A DNA stretch of 64,000 nt from Streptomyces himalayensis subsp. himalayensis (lineage in GTDB: Bacteria > Actinomycetota > Actinomycetes > Streptomycetales > Streptomycetaceae), in NCBI RefSeq assembly GCF_013778455.1, contig NZ_JACEHE010000010.1, positions 124,001-188,000 of the forward strand. Direction: 5' to 3'. Position 1 is the first letter of the stretch. Each line of letters starts with the position of its first letter. The translations under genes were made by a program, and so were the position numbers. Shown in pieces: positions 39,508-48,583 of this stretch. The notes under the pieces were generated by a model. It was not told where the DNA came from. It was given only the letters and a program-made list of their open reading frames with translations, and ran no database searches.

Positions 39508-40896
39508 ATGGCACCCGGCCTTCCCACCGCCATGGACCGACCGCACTTCATCGGCATCGGCGGCGCCGGAATGTCGGGAATCGCGAAGATCCTCACCCAG
39601 CGCGGAGCCAAGGTCGCGGGCAGCGACGCGAAGGAGTCCGAGACCGCGGACGCGCTGCGTGCGCTCGGCGCCACCGTGCACATCGGCCATGACGCCGCGC
39701 ACCTCGCCGACGACGCCACCTGCGTCGTCGTCTCGTCCGCGATCCGCGCCGACAACCCCGAGCTCGCCCGCGCCGCCGAGCTCGGCATCCCGGTCGTCCA
39801 CCGCTCGGACGCCCTGGCCTCGCTGATGGACCGCCTCCGCCCGATCGCGGTCGCCGGTACGCACGGCAAGACCACGACGACGTCGATGCTCGCGGTCTCC
39901 CTCACCTCTCTCGGCCTCAACCCGTCGTACGCGATCGGCGGCGACCTGGACGCGCCCGGCTCGAACGCCCAGCACGGCACCGGTGAGATCTTCGTGGCCG
40001 AGGCGGACGAGAGCGACCGCAGCTTCCACAAGTACGCTCCCGAGGTGGCGATCGTGCTGAACGTGGAGCTGGACCACCACGCCAACTACGCGTCCATGGA
40101 CGAGATCTACGAGTCCTTCGAGACGTTCGCCGGAAAGATCGTGCCCGGCGGGACGCTGGTGATCTCCGCGGACCATGAGGGCGCGCGCGAGCTGACCCGG
40201 CGGATCGGGGACCGCGTCCGGGTGGTGACGTACGGCGAGTCCGACGACGCCGACGTCCGCGTCCTCTCCGTCGTCGCCCAGGGCCTGAAGAGCGAGGTCA
40301 CGGTCCTGCTCGACGGCGCCGAGCTGACCTTCGCGGTCTCCGTCCCCGGCCGCCACTACGCGCACAACGCGGTCGCGGCCCTGGCCGCGGGCGTGGCGCT
40401 CGGCATCCCGGCGGCGGACCTCGCCCCGGCCCTCGCCTCCTACACGGGCGTGAAGCGCCGCCTCCAGCTCAAGGGCGAGGCGGCGGGCGTGCAGGTCATC
40501 GACTCCTACGCCCACCACCCCACCGAGATGACCGCCGACCTGGAGGCGATGCGCGCCGCCGCCGGGGACTCCCGCATCCTGGTCCTCTTCCAGCCCCACC
40601 TCTTCTCCCGCACCCAGGAGCTCGGCACGGAGATGGGCGAGGCGCTGGCCCTCGCCGACGCCTCCGTGGTCCTCGACATCTACCCGGCCCGCGAGGACCC
40701 GATCCCGGGCGTCACCAGCGCCCTGATCGTCGACGCGGCACAGGCGGCCGGCGCGGACGTCCAGGCCGTGCACGACAAGGCCGCGGCCGCCGAGGTCGTC
40801 GCGGGAATGGCCAAGCCGGGTGATCTTGTTCTCACCATGGGCGCGGGCGACGTGACGGAGCTCGGCCCGAAGATCCTCGACCACCTGTCGAAGTAG
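39508..40896 (+). CDS. murC: UDP-N-acetylmuramate--L-alanine ligase
   Basis: MurC adds L-alanine to UDP-N-acetylmuramate in cytoplasmic peptidoglycan precursor synthesis, using ATP. The 462-aa length is usual. An N-terminal Rossmann motif HFIGIGGAGMSGIAKIL binds UDP-MurNAc. The P-loop is AVAGTHGKTTTTSML near 117. The metal and carbamylation region includes EADESDRSFHKY, and the C-terminal ligase domain has DSYAHHPTEM and FQPHLFSRT. ATG at 39508 follows GGGAG by 7 nt. It stands apart from the dcw cluster, as in other Streptomyces, and is followed 22 nt later by msrB, probably in one transcript. Confidence 0.97.
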   Translation: MAPGLPTAMDRPHFIGIGGAGMSGIAKILTQRGAKVAGSDAKESETADALRALGATVHIGHDAAHLADDATCVVVSSAIRADNPELARAAELGIPVVHRSDALASLMDRLRPIAVAGTHGKTTTTSMLAVSLTSLGLNPSYAIGGDLDAPGSNAQHGTGEIFVAEADESDRSFHKYAPEVAIVLNVELDHHANYASMDEIYESFETFAGKIVPGGTLVISADHEGARELTRRIGDRVRVVTYGESDDADVRVLSVVAQGLKSEVTVLLDGAELTFAVSVPGRHYAHNAVAALAAGVALGIPAADLAPALASYTGVKRRLQLKGEAAGVQVIDSYAHHPTEMTADLEAMRAAAGDSRILVLFQPHLFSRTQELGTEMGEALALADASVVLDIYPAREDPIPGVTSALIVDAAQAAGADVQAVHDKAAAAEVVAGMAKPGDLVLTMGAGDVTELGPKILDHLSK

Positions 40897-40918
40897 CCGG
40901 AGTGAGGGGCTGAGCAAC

Positions 40919-41326
40919 ATGGCGTACGACGTCGAAAAGCCGGACGAGCAGTGGCGGGCGGAGCTGAACCCGGCGGAGTACGCGGTGCTGCGCCAGGCCG
41001 GCACGGAGCCCGCGTTCACGGGTGAGTACACGGACACCAAAGCCAAGGGCGTCTACTCGTGCCGCGCCTGTGGCGCCGAGCTCTTCACCTCGGACACGAA
41101 GTTCGAGTCGCACTGCGGCTGGCCGTCCTTCTTCGACCCCAAGGACACCGACGCGGTCGAGCTGATCGAGGACCGGTCGCACGGGATGGTGCGCACGGAG
41201 GTGAGGTGCGCCCGCTGCGGCTCGCACCTCGGCCACGTCTTCGAGGGCGAGGGCTACCCGACGCCGACGGACCAGCGGTACTGCATCAACTCGATCTCGC
41301 TGCGGCTGACTTCTGACGAGGGTTGA
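40919..41326 (+). CDS. msrB: Peptide-methionine (R)-S-oxide reductase
   Basis: MsrB repairs the R-sulfoxide of methionine in proteins. The 135-aa product has both zinc-binding pairs, CRACGAELF and CARCGSHLGHVF, the FESHCGWPSFF signature and the catalytic cysteine in RYCINSISLRL. ATG at 40919 has GAGGGG upstream. It follows murC by 22 nt. The last codons and stop (GACGAGGGTTGA) are in a 23-bp unit that is repeated once just past the stop. Confidence 0.96.
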   Translation: MAYDVEKPDEQWRAELNPAEYAVLRQAGTEPAFTGEYTDTKAKGVYSCRACGAELFTSDTKFESHCGWPSFFDPKDTDAVELIEDRSHGMVRTEVRCARCGSHLGHVFEGEGYPTPTDQRYCINSISLRLTSDEG

Positions 41327-41671
41327 GGTAGCTCGCCCGACGAGGGTTGAGCCAGCTCGCCTCCCGTCACCGTGTTCTCCGTGAACCCGTATCGACTGAA
41401 CCCACATCAAAGCTGATAAAGCGGCACGTTTCTTTTCAACCCTCGGTCCTGCAAAGGGAGTTTTCGCGCCAGGATCGAGGGTTTCCCCTGTATCCGGCCT
41501 GCCCGCGCCTTGTTTATCGTTCGGTCACAGCTGACCCACAGGTAACCCCTTACGGTCGCTCGCGCCTGGCCGGCCTTCGCGCCTACTCGATTTGACCCCC
41601 CTCCGCTTCGACGACGAGGCGAATCGACCGCCGCTCCGCGCTGCCCGGAGCCGGCCACGAAAGGCGATCCC
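41327..41671. other. Intergenic region upstream of the subtilisin gene
   Basis: 345 bp with no supportable gene. The first 45 bp is a direct repeat of the msrB 3' end. Then follows AT-richer DNA (41400-41530, with TTTCTTTTCAACCCTCG and CTTGTTTATCGTTCGG) that probably carries the protease promoter. Confidence 0.5.
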
Positions 41672-43483
41672 TTGCTCACTCCACGTGTTTCGCGTGCTCC
41701 GAGACGGAAGCTGATATCCGTCGCCGCGATCTCCGCGACTCTCCTCTCCGGTACCGCCACCGCCGTCGTACTGGCCGGCCCGGCCGCCGCCGGGACACTC
41801 GCCGCAGAGGCCGCCGCCCCGGCCGCCTCCAGCCTCGTTCCCGCCGAGCGGCTCATCGTCGGCTACAAGTCGACCGCCGCCGAGGCCAAGTCGAACTCCG
41901 CGGCCTCCGCCGACGCCGAGGCCAAGGGCCGCGAGGCCGGCGAGGACCTGGACTTCCAGCGCCGCCTCGGCACCGGGGCCGCGCTGGTCGACCTGGGCGA
42001 GAAGCTCTCCAAGGCCGAGGTCGCCGACGTCATCGCCGAGTACCAGGAGGACCCGCAGGTCGCCTACGTCGTGCCGGACCGGCTCAACAGGCCGCTCGCC
42101 GACCCGAACGACACCGAGTACAGCAAGCAGTGGGACCTGTTCGAAGCCACCGCGGGCATGCGCGTGCCGGGCGCCTGGTCCACCGCCACGGGCAGCGGCG
42201 TCACGGTCGCCGTCATCGACACCGGCTACGTGACGCACTCCGACCTGGCCGCCAACGTCGTGGCCGGTCACGACTTCATCTCCGACACCGCCGTCTCCGT
42301 CGACGGCAACGGACGCGACAGCAACCCGGCCGACCCGGGCGACTGGTACGCGACCGACGAGTGCGGCACGGGCACCGGCTCCAGCGACTCCTCGTGGCAC
42401 GGCACGCACGTCGCGGGCACCATCGCCGCCGTCACCAACAACAGCAAGGGCGTCGCGGGCATCGCGTACAACGCGAAGATCTCCCCGCTGCGTGTCCTCG
42501 GCAAGTGCGGCGGCTACGACTCCGACATCATCGACGCCATTACCTGGGCCTCGGGCGGTACGGTCTCGGGCGTCCCGGCCAACAGCAACGTCGCCAAGGT
42601 CATCAACATGAGCCTGGGCGGCAGCGGTTCCTGCACCTCCGCGACCCAGAGCGCCATCAACGCCGCCGTCAACCGAGGCACGACGGTCGTCGTCGCGGCG
42701 GGTAACAGCAACGCCAACGCGGCCAACTACTCGCCGGCGAGCTGCAACAACGTCATCAGCGTCGCCGCCACCAACCGCAGCGGCTCCAAGGCCTCGTACT
42801 CCAACTACGGCTCGGTCGTCGACATCGCGGCCCCCGGCGGCCAGACCAGTACCGGCACCGCCAACGGCATCCTGTCCACGCTCAACAGCGGTGCGCAGGG
42901 CCCGTCCACCGAGAGCTACGAGTACTACCAGGGCACCAGCATGGCCGCCCCGCACATCGCCGGCCTCGCCGCGCTGATGAAGTCCGCCAGCTCCTCGCTG
43001 ACCCCGGCCCAGATCGAGTCGGCGATCAAGACCAACGCCCGTGCCCTGCCCGGCACCTGCTCGGGCGGCTGCGGCGCGGGCCTCGCGGACGCGACCAAGA
43101 CCGTCCAGGCCGTGAGCGGCTCCGGCGGATCCGGCGGCACCACCTACACGAGCACCACGGCCGTCTCCATCCCGGACGCCGGCTCGGCGGTCGAGTCCCC
43201 GATCACCGTCAGCGGCCGCACCGGCAACGCCCCCTCGGCCCTGCAGGTCGGCGTGGACATCACCCACACGTACCGCGGTGACCTGGTGATCGACCTGGTG
43301 GCCCCGGACGGCTCGACGTACCGTCTGAAGTCCTCCAGCAGCTCCGACTCCGCGGACAACGTCGCCACCACGTACACCGTCAACGCCTCCAGCGAGACCG
43401 CCAACGGCACGTGGAAGCTGCGTGTCCAGGACGTCGCGGCCCAGGACACGGGCAGGATCAACAGCTGGAAGCTCACCTTCTGA
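41672..43483 (+). CDS. Secreted subtilisin-like protease (S8) with P-domain
   Basis: A 603-aa exported protease. It has a signal peptide (to about residue 41, ending GPAAAG), an I9-type propeptide (about 50-145; ERLIVGYKSTAAEA to DPQVAYVVPD), and a catalytic domain with all three residues: Asp in VAVIDTGYVTHSDL, His in SWHGTHVAGTIA, Ser in QGTSMAAPHIAG. A Gly/Ser linker leads to a C-terminal proprotein-convertase P-domain (about 490-600; DITHTYRGDLVIDLVAPDG, NGTWKLRVQD). It probably serves extracellular protein degradation, self-activated by prodomain cleavage. The start is TTG at 41672, with AAAGG 7 nt upstream. It stands alone. Confidence 0.95.
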   Translation: MLTPRVSRAPRRKLISVAAISATLLSGTATAVVLAGPAAAGTLAAEAAAPAASSLVPAERLIVGYKSTAAEAKSNSAASADAEAKGREAGEDLDFQRRLGTGAALVDLGEKLSKAEVADVIAEYQEDPQVAYVVPDRLNRPLADPNDTEYSKQWDLFEATAGMRVPGAWSTATGSGVTVAVIDTGYVTHSDLAANVVAGHDFISDTAVSVDGNGRDSNPADPGDWYATDECGTGTGSSDSSWHGTHVAGTIAAVTNNSKGVAGIAYNAKISPLRVLGKCGGYDSDIIDAITWASGGTVSGVPANSNVAKVINMSLGGSGSCTSATQSAINAAVNRGTTVVVAAGNSNANAANYSPASCNNVISVAATNRSGSKASYSNYGSVVDIAAPGGQTSTGTANGILSTLNSGAQGPSTESYEYYQGTSMAAPHIAGLAALMKSASSSLTPAQIESAIKTNARALPGTCSGGCGAGLADATKTVQAVSGSGGSGGTTYTSTTAVSIPDAGSAVESPITVSGRTGNAPSALQVGVDITHTYRGDLVIDLVAPDGSTYRLKSSSSSDSADNVATTYTVNASSETANGTWKLRVQDVAAQDTGRINSWKLTF

Positions 43484-43541
43484 TCGCTGCCCAGCCATCG
43501 GATCGCCACAGAGCCGGCCGGCGCGAACGTGCGCCGGCCGG

Positions 43542-44069
43542 CTACTTGATGAGGGCGTTCGCCACGACGACGATCACCCCGAACAGCGCATCGACGCAGC
43601 CGATCCCCAGGGACGAGCGCCAGGTCCGGCGCGCGACCCGGGCCGAGGACAGGCCCAGGGCGAAGAGCAGCACGATGTTGAACACGAAGGCCACGGACTC
43701 GATGCCTTCGGACTTCCACCATCCGGTGCCCGCGCCGAAGAGCATCAGCACCGTGGGCAGGGCCGCCACCAACAGCGGCCACTCCGCCACCATCACGCGC
43801 AGCGAGCCCCGCAGGCCGAGTCGGGCCTGGTTTCCGCGTGCGGCGATGACATGCGCATACCCGTGGGCCAGGGCCGAGGCAGCCGCGGTGAAGAGCAGCC
43901 ACGCGGCGTGGGACAGCCGGTCGGAGCGCGATGTCTCGCCGTACTCCGTGAGCGCGGCAGCCATCGAACTCGCCAGCACGGCCCCGTACACGCCTCCGAA
44001 CAGCACGTTGGGCTGCGCGAGCAGCCCACGCAGGCGCCGGCCGGAAAGACGGAGGGTGCTGTCGTGCAT
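43542..44069 (-). CDS. Integral membrane protein, 175 aa, unknown function
   Basis: Small membrane protein with four to five hydrophobic helices (VLFGGVYGAVLASSMAAAL; LLFTAAASALAHGYAHVIAA; WPLLVAALPTVLMLFGAG; VAFVFNIVLLFALGL; CVDALFGVIVVVANALI). ALAHGYAHVIAAR has two histidines that could matter. ATG at 44069 has GGAGG 7-8 nt upstream; a longer frame from 44126 is unlikely. It lies between the convergent subtilisin gene and a kinase gene. I do not recognise a family beyond conserved Streptomyces membrane proteins. Confidence 0.75.
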   Translation of the reverse strand: MHDSTLRLSGRRLRGLLAQPNVLFGGVYGAVLASSMAAALTEYGETSRSDRLSHAAWLLFTAAASALAHGYAHVIAARGNQARLGLRGSLRVMVAEWPLLVAALPTVLMLFGAGTGWWKSEGIESVAFVFNIVLLFALGLSSARVARRTWRSSLGIGCVDALFGVIVVVANALIK

Positions 44070-44191
44070 GGCGTGGTCCTCCGGGCGCGGCGGGCAGGGG
44101 TGTCCGTACGGGTTGCTGGGAACCATCCCCCCTGGTCGGACCGCCGGATCCCCCCGAACGGGTAACGGCCCGCGGCGCCAAGCGCCTCGCC

Positions 44192-45685
44192 TCAGTCGTC
44201 CTCTTCCTCGTCCTGGTCCCCGCGATGCCCCTTCTGCGTCTCGACCGCCGTGGGCGACACGCTGGGGACGACCGGCGAGGCCGACTCCGAAGCCGGACCG
44301 CCGACCGGTTCCGTAGCCGCCGGGGTGGAGGCCGCCGGACTGGGAGCCACGGAACCCGTACCGGCGTCCCCCGGACTCGTACCGGTGTCTCCGGAGCTCC
44401 TACCGGCGTCCGTCGTGGCCCCCGGCTCGGCCGTCGGCCGCTCCCCGGAGCTGCCGTCGGGCGCGAACCATGCCATGCCGATCAGCAGGGACGCGATGAA
44501 GAGCGCGAGGCCCGCGACAAGGCCCGTCACTCGCGGCTGCCTCCCCGCCAGCGCACGCAGACCGCTGCCCCTCTGCACCGGGGGACGCTGCCGCGCATGA
44601 GCCGACCGGCCCCCGGTGGTGGGTGAGCCGTACGAGGCGGTGTGCCCGCCGCGTGCGGGACCGGCACCTGCACCGGGCGCATACGGGGTCGTGCCCCCGG
44701 ACGCAGACGTGCCCGCGTGCGTGGGCGCCGCGCCAGACGTGGGCGTCACCCCGGACCGGGGCGTCGCCGCGTGCGTGGGTGTCGCATGCGCCGGCGTCGC
44801 CGCAGGCAGCGGCTCCGGCCGCCCCCGCCACGCGTCCGCCCGGAACCAGTCCGCAACCTGCTGCGCCGACGGCCGTTCCTCGGGCCGCTTGGCGAGCAGC
44901 CCCAGCAGATAGTTCTCGAAGGCGGGCGGAACGGTCACCCCCAGCCGGCCCGGCGGCACCGGCGGGGCGTCGACGTGCTGGTAGAGCAGGGCGGTGGCGG
45001 TGTCCGCCACGAACGGCGGCTGTCCGGCGAGCAGTTGGTACAGGACGCAGCCCAGCGAGTAGACGTCGGAGGCCGGGCCCGCCTGCTGCCCGAGGGCGCG
45101 CTCGGGGGCCAGATAGAGGCCGGTGCCCACGATCTGCCCGGTGCTGGTGAGCGCGGCCGCCGGATCGTCGAGGAACCGGGCGATGCCGAAGTCGCCCAGT
45201 TTCACCGCGCCGTCGGCGGCGAGCAGCAGATTGCCGGGCTTGATGTCCCGGTGCACCACGCCCTCGCGGTGCGCCGCGGCAAGACCCGCCGCGGCCTGCT
45301 CGGCGATGGCGGCGACCCGCTCCGGTGCGAGGCGGGCCCCACCGGAGGTCTCCTGCGCGAGGCTGCCGCCCTCCACGAGTTCCATGACGAGGTAGAAACG
45401 CCCGTCCCAGGCACCGAAGTCGAAGACGCCCACCACGTGCGGATGGCTCAGCCGCGCCGAGGTCTGCGCCTCCAGCCGGAAGCGGGCCGTGGCCGACGGG
45501 TCCGACTCCTGGCTCAGCAGCAGCTTCACGGCGACGGGACGGCCGAGCACCTCGTCGGTGGCCCGCCACACCTCGCCCATGCCGCCCCTGCCGATGGGGG
45601 AGTGCAACCGGTATCGATCCGCTACCAGCACTTGCGCACCAACCTCGTTCCGGACAGCAGCCAACTGGACGGCCGCGGAACGCAC
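44192..45685 (-). CDS. Ser/Thr protein kinase, membrane-anchored
   Basis: A 497-aa Hanks-type kinase. The kinase domain (about 25-285) has the glycine loop IGRGGMGEVWRA, lysine in VAVKLLL, catalytic HRDIKPGNLLL and DFGIARF, and GTGLYLAPERA. A Pro/Thr/Ala-rich juxtamembrane region (about 295-385, with ATPTHAATP repeats) leads to one helix (VTGLVAGLALFIASLLIGMAWF). The extracytoplasmic tail is Ser/Thr/Pro-rich and ends in an acidic DQDEEEDD. No PASTA repeats are present, so the ligand is unknown. The start at GTG 45685 is uncertain; GTG at about 45640 is an alternative. It lies downstream of a separately promoted RHH-like gene. Confidence 0.88.
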   Translation of the reverse strand: MRSAAVQLAAVRNEVGAQVLVADRYRLHSPIGRGGMGEVWRATDEVLGRPVAVKLLLSQESDPSATARFRLEAQTSARLSHPHVVGVFDFGAWDGRFYLVMELVEGGSLAQETSGGARLAPERVAAIAEQAAAGLAAAHREGVVHRDIKPGNLLLAADGAVKLGDFGIARFLDDPAAALTSTGQIVGTGLYLAPERALGQQAGPASDVYSLGCVLYQLLAGQPPFVADTATALLYQHVDAPPVPPGRLGVTVPPAFENYLLGLLAKRPEERPSAQQVADWFRADAWRGRPEPLPAATPAHATPTHAATPRSGVTPTSGAAPTHAGTSASGGTTPYAPGAGAGPARGGHTASYGSPTTGGRSAHARQRPPVQRGSGLRALAGRQPRVTGLVAGLALFIASLLIGMAWFAPDGSSGERPTAEPGATTDAGRSSGDTGTSPGDAGTGSVAPSPAASTPAATEPVGGPASESASPVVPSVSPTAVETQKGHRGDQDEEEDD

Positions 45686-45814
45686 TTCGCCCGCACAGGG
45701 AGTCGGGGGAGCCGCAGCGGCCTCAGCTTACCGGCGCTCCTCGCGGTGCCCGCACGCCACCACCCCTCTCACCAGCCGTCCTGGTCGCCGGGTCATGACC
45801 TCGTCACCGAGCCA

Positions 45815-46390
45815 TCACGTCGTGCCGGAGTTCCCCTCCGCAGGACCGGAGTCCTGGCCTTCCTGCGACTGAGCGTCCGGTCCCTGGGCGCGTACGCGCT
45901 GGACGTGTTCCAGGGATTCGCGCAGCTCCGTCAGCCAGTCGTCCGTGTGCTGCTGGACCAGGCGTACGCACCAGGCGAGCGCCTCGCTGCGGCTGCGGGC
46001 CACGCCGCCCGCGATCAAGGTGTCGAGGACCTGACGCTCAGGCTGCCGCAGACGGGTCATCACCGGCGCGGCGACATGGGTGAAGAGGGCACGCTCCCCG
46101 CCGCACTCCACACCCCACGAGACCTTACGGCGGAAGCGGTGCTCGGCCTCGCGGGCCACGGCGACGCGGTCCTCGCGGGTGCGCTCACGAAATTCCTGGA
46201 TACGGCCCTGGACGGCCGCCTCCCGCTCGGCGCCCGAGGCGTCCTCGGCCAGCCGGGGTTCGCGGATGCGTCCGATGACAGTGATCTCCTCGCGGTCCAC
46301 CGACACGTCCAGCAGGCTCTCGAAAAGATCTTCCGGCAGACGGCCGGCGAACCAGCCGCGTAGCTTCTCACGCTGATCGGCCGTAATCAT
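45815..46390 (-). CDS. Conserved hypothetical protein, possible ribbon-helix-helix regulator
   Basis: A 191-aa soluble protein of unknown function. The N-terminal half is Glu/Arg-rich and helical (WFAGRLPEDLFESLLDV; RIQEFRERTREDRVAVAREAEHRF). The middle has MTRLRQPERQVLDTLIAGG, then ARSRSEALAWCVRLV, a pattern like the two helices of ribbon-helix-helix DNA-binding proteins. A helix of about 20 residues and a Gln/Glu/Gly-rich tail follow. The ATG at 46390 has no ribosome-binding site; TAATGT ends 7 nt before it, so it is probably leaderless. GTAAT-CAAC-ATTAC, an inverted repeat, covers the same spot and could be its own operator. The DNA-binding idea is inference. Confidence 0.7.
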   Translation of the reverse strand: MITADQREKLRGWFAGRLPEDLFESLLDVSVDREEITVIGRIREPRLAEDASGAEREAAVQGRIQEFRERTREDRVAVAREAEHRFRRKVSWGVECGGERALFTHVAAPVMTRLRQPERQVLDTLIAGGVARSRSEALAWCVRLVQQHTDDWLTELRESLEHVQRVRAQGPDAQSQEGQDSGPAEGNSGTT

Positions 46391-46404
46391 GTAATCAACA
46401 TTAC
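46391..46404 (-). promoter_or_regulatory. Leaderless promoter overlapping an inverted repeat
   Basis: The inverted repeat GTAAT-CAAC-ATTAC (46391-46404) touches the ATG at 46390. It contains the minus-strand -10 box TAATGT (46398-46403), 7 nt before the start codon. A possible -35 TTGCGG lies 16 bp upstream. A protein binding here would block the promoter. Confidence 0.5.
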
Positions 46405-46642
46405 GCCGATGCAGGTGGACCGCAAGGGGTTGCCCTCATGGCCTTTAAAGGGGTTGCTTCCGTGGGTTCGTGCTCGGGTACTGTGTGCCGTCTCCAGCAC
46501 TGGAGGAAGCAGCACCGGAAGACGACCGAGGAGGTGAGACCCATTACCGCTGCAGCAGGCTGGGTGCTCTCACCTCGTGCTCGTACGGTCGCTCAGGCGT
46601 AGGCGAGGGCGAGAGCGCCCTTCGGCATCTCGAAAGGCTCTC

Positions 46643-47512
46643 ATGTCGGCTTCGCCGTCCCTTCCCCCCTTCTCCGCCTCCCTCTCCTCCCTTTCCCTCA
46701 CATCCTTCTCCACCGTCGTCACCCGGCTTCGGGCCGCGGGCTGCGTCTTCGCCGAGGAGGAGGCGCACATGCTCCTCTCCGCGGCCCGGACACCCGACGA
46801 TCTCGCCGCCATGGTGGACCGGCGGGTCGCCGGGCTTCCCCTCGAACACGTCGTCGGCTGGGCCGAGTTCCACGGCTTGCGGATCGCCTTGGACCCCGGC
46901 GTCTTCGTGCCCCGCCGCCGTACCGAGTTCCTCGTCCGGCAGGCCGCCTCCCGCGTCCGTCCAGGCGCCGTCGTCGTCGATCTGGGCTGCGGCTCGGGGG
47001 CGCTGGGCGCCGCAGTGGCCGCGTCCCAGGAGCGGGTCGAGCTGCACGCGGCCGATATCGACCCCGCAGCGGTGCGGTGCGCCCGCCGCAACGTCGCCGC
47101 CATCGGCGGCCGTGTCTACGAGGGTGACCTCTACGAGCCGTTGCCGACCGCCTTGCGGGGCCGCATCGACATCCTGCTCGCCAACATGCCCTACGTCCCC
47201 ACGGACGAGATCGAGCTGCTGCCCGCCGAGGCCCGTGTCCATGAGGCGCGGGTGGCGCTCGACGGGGGCACGGACGGGCTCGACGTCCTGCGGCGGGTGG
47301 CCGCGGAAGCGGTGCTGTGGCTCGCGCCGGACGGCCATCTGCTGGTCGAGACGACCGAACGCCAGGCACCGGCAGCGTCAGAGGTCTTCGCACGCTGCGG
47401 GCTGACCCCGAAGGTCGCCACTTCCGAGGAGCTGTACGCCACCGTCGTCGTCGGGACGAGGCCGGCACTTCGCCACGGGCGGGGCGAGCACGAGGGTTCC
47501 TTCGCGCGCTGA
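46643..47512 (+). CDS. PrmC/HemK-like SAM-dependent methyltransferase
   Basis: A 289-aa class I methyltransferase related to glutamine N5-methyltransferase PrmC. An N-terminal helical domain (about 20-90; GLPLEHVVGWAEFHGLRI) precedes the SAM-binding motif VVVDLGCGSGALGAAVA and ADIDPAAVRCARRN. The substrate motif is ILLANMPYVP; PrmC enzymes usually have NPPY, so the second residue is Met here. ATG at 46643 has AAAGG 5 nt upstream; a longer frame from 46577 is less likely. The true PrmC should lie with prfA elsewhere, so this may modify another substrate. It stands alone. Confidence 0.83.
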   Translation: MSASPSLPPFSASLSSLSLTSFSTVVTRLRAAGCVFAEEEAHMLLSAARTPDDLAAMVDRRVAGLPLEHVVGWAEFHGLRIALDPGVFVPRRRTEFLVRQAASRVRPGAVVVDLGCGSGALGAAVAASQERVELHAADIDPAAVRCARRNVAAIGGRVYEGDLYEPLPTALRGRIDILLANMPYVPTDEIELLPAEARVHEARVALDGGTDGLDVLRRVAAEAVLWLAPDGHLLVETTERQAPAASEVFARCGLTPKVATSEELYATVVVGTRPALRHGRGEHEGSFAR

Positions 47513-47645
47513 CCAGGTGGCGCGCCGCCGCACGTGGTGACCAGGTGGCGCGCTGCCGTACGAATGATCCGGTGGCGCGCTGCCGTACGTGCTGAACAGG
47601 TGGCGCGCCGCCGTGACGCGCAGGTGGCGCGTCCGCAGTACGCGA
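47513..47645. repeat. Degenerate tandem repeat after the methyltransferase gene
   Basis: Five imperfect units carrying CAGGTGGCGCGCYGCCG, spaced 22-33 bp apart, fill the space between the methyltransferase stop and the convergent hydrolase stop (47679). GGTGGCGCGCCGCC can form short stems. It may act as a terminator region. Confidence 0.75.
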
Positions 47646-47678
47646 CGATCAGTCGGGGCGCGTCCGGTGGGCGCGCCG

Positions 47679-48428
47679 TCAGGCGACGAGCTCCCGCGCG
47701 TGCCGCACAGCCTCCGCGACCGGCCCGTGGTGCACCGGTCCGTGGCCCGGCAGCAGGACGTCCGCTGCGAGGGGCTCCATGGCGTCGAGCGACGCGAAGG
47801 CGCGGCGTCGGTCGGCGTCGAACATGGCCGGCAGCAGCTGAGGGCCACGCGCGCGTGCTATGGGATGGCCGCTGACCAGGGCGTCCCCGGAGATCAGAAT
47901 CCCTGAGTCCGGGAGGTGGTACGCGCAGTGGCCCGCAGTATGGCCGGGAGTGTGGACGGGGACCGGGCGGCCCGGCAGATCGAGCGGACCGTGCGTGGGG
48001 AAGGGCTTCGGGCCGGTGACGGGGATCTTGGCCGTGCCGCCCGAGCGCAGTGCGTGCACCGCCCAGGGGAGCACACCCGGCCGCCACGCGTTCAGCAGGA
48101 CCTGGCCGACCGAGACCTGGTGCAGGAACTCGCGGCGGGCGTGGGGCGCTTCGGCCTCGTGCAGCAGAACGGGCGTGCCGAAGGTGCTGCTGAGGTACTC
48201 GGCCGAACCGAGGTGGTCGTTGTGCGCATGCGTGATGAGCACGGCCGTCACCGCCTCGGGCGTGTGACCGAGCGCCGCGAGCGACTCGAGCAACAGCCCG
48301 CGGTCCCCCGGGTAGCCGGTGTCCACGAGCGTGACGGCGTCGCCCTCGGTCAGGATGATCCAGTTGGTATGGGAGCCATGGACCAGATGGACCCCGGTGG
48401 CGACCTGAAGGAGGGCGTCTTCGCGCAT
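47679..48428 (-). CDS. Metallo-beta-lactamase fold hydrolase
   Basis: A 249-aa MBL-fold enzyme. The metal-binding motif is THAHNDHLG (HxHxDH), with later ligands in HTPGHTAGH (about 160), SGDALVSG and the final histidine in LLPGHGPVHHG. The first strand carries VTLVDTGYPGD. The fold is that of the glyoxalase II/RNase Z superfamily; the substrate is not evident. The ATG at 48428 has AGGGA about 6 nt upstream. It is on its own between repeats and a gap with a possible gene remnant. Confidence 0.88.
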   Translation of the reverse strand: MREDALLQVATGVHLVHGSHTNWIILTEGDAVTLVDTGYPGDRGLLLESLAALGHTPEAVTAVLITHAHNDHLGSAEYLSSTFGTPVLLHEAEAPHARREFLHQVSVGQVLLNAWRPGVLPWAVHALRSGGTAKIPVTGPKPFPTHGPLDLPGRPVPVHTPGHTAGHCAYHLPDSGILISGDALVSGHPIARARGPQLLPAMFDADRRRAFASLDAMEPLAADVLLPGHGPVHHGPVAEAVRHARELVA

Positions 48429-48583
48429 GACCGTCCCTGGACGTGAACTATGACAAAAGGGACGCTAATTGATCCTGGTGGGGATCGCCGCGCTCTTCCC
48501 CGAATGGCCGGCCCACACGCGCCCGTTCACGCGATGGTGCGATCATCTGCGCCCACGCGGATGTACGTCCGAGGGCACGGGTA

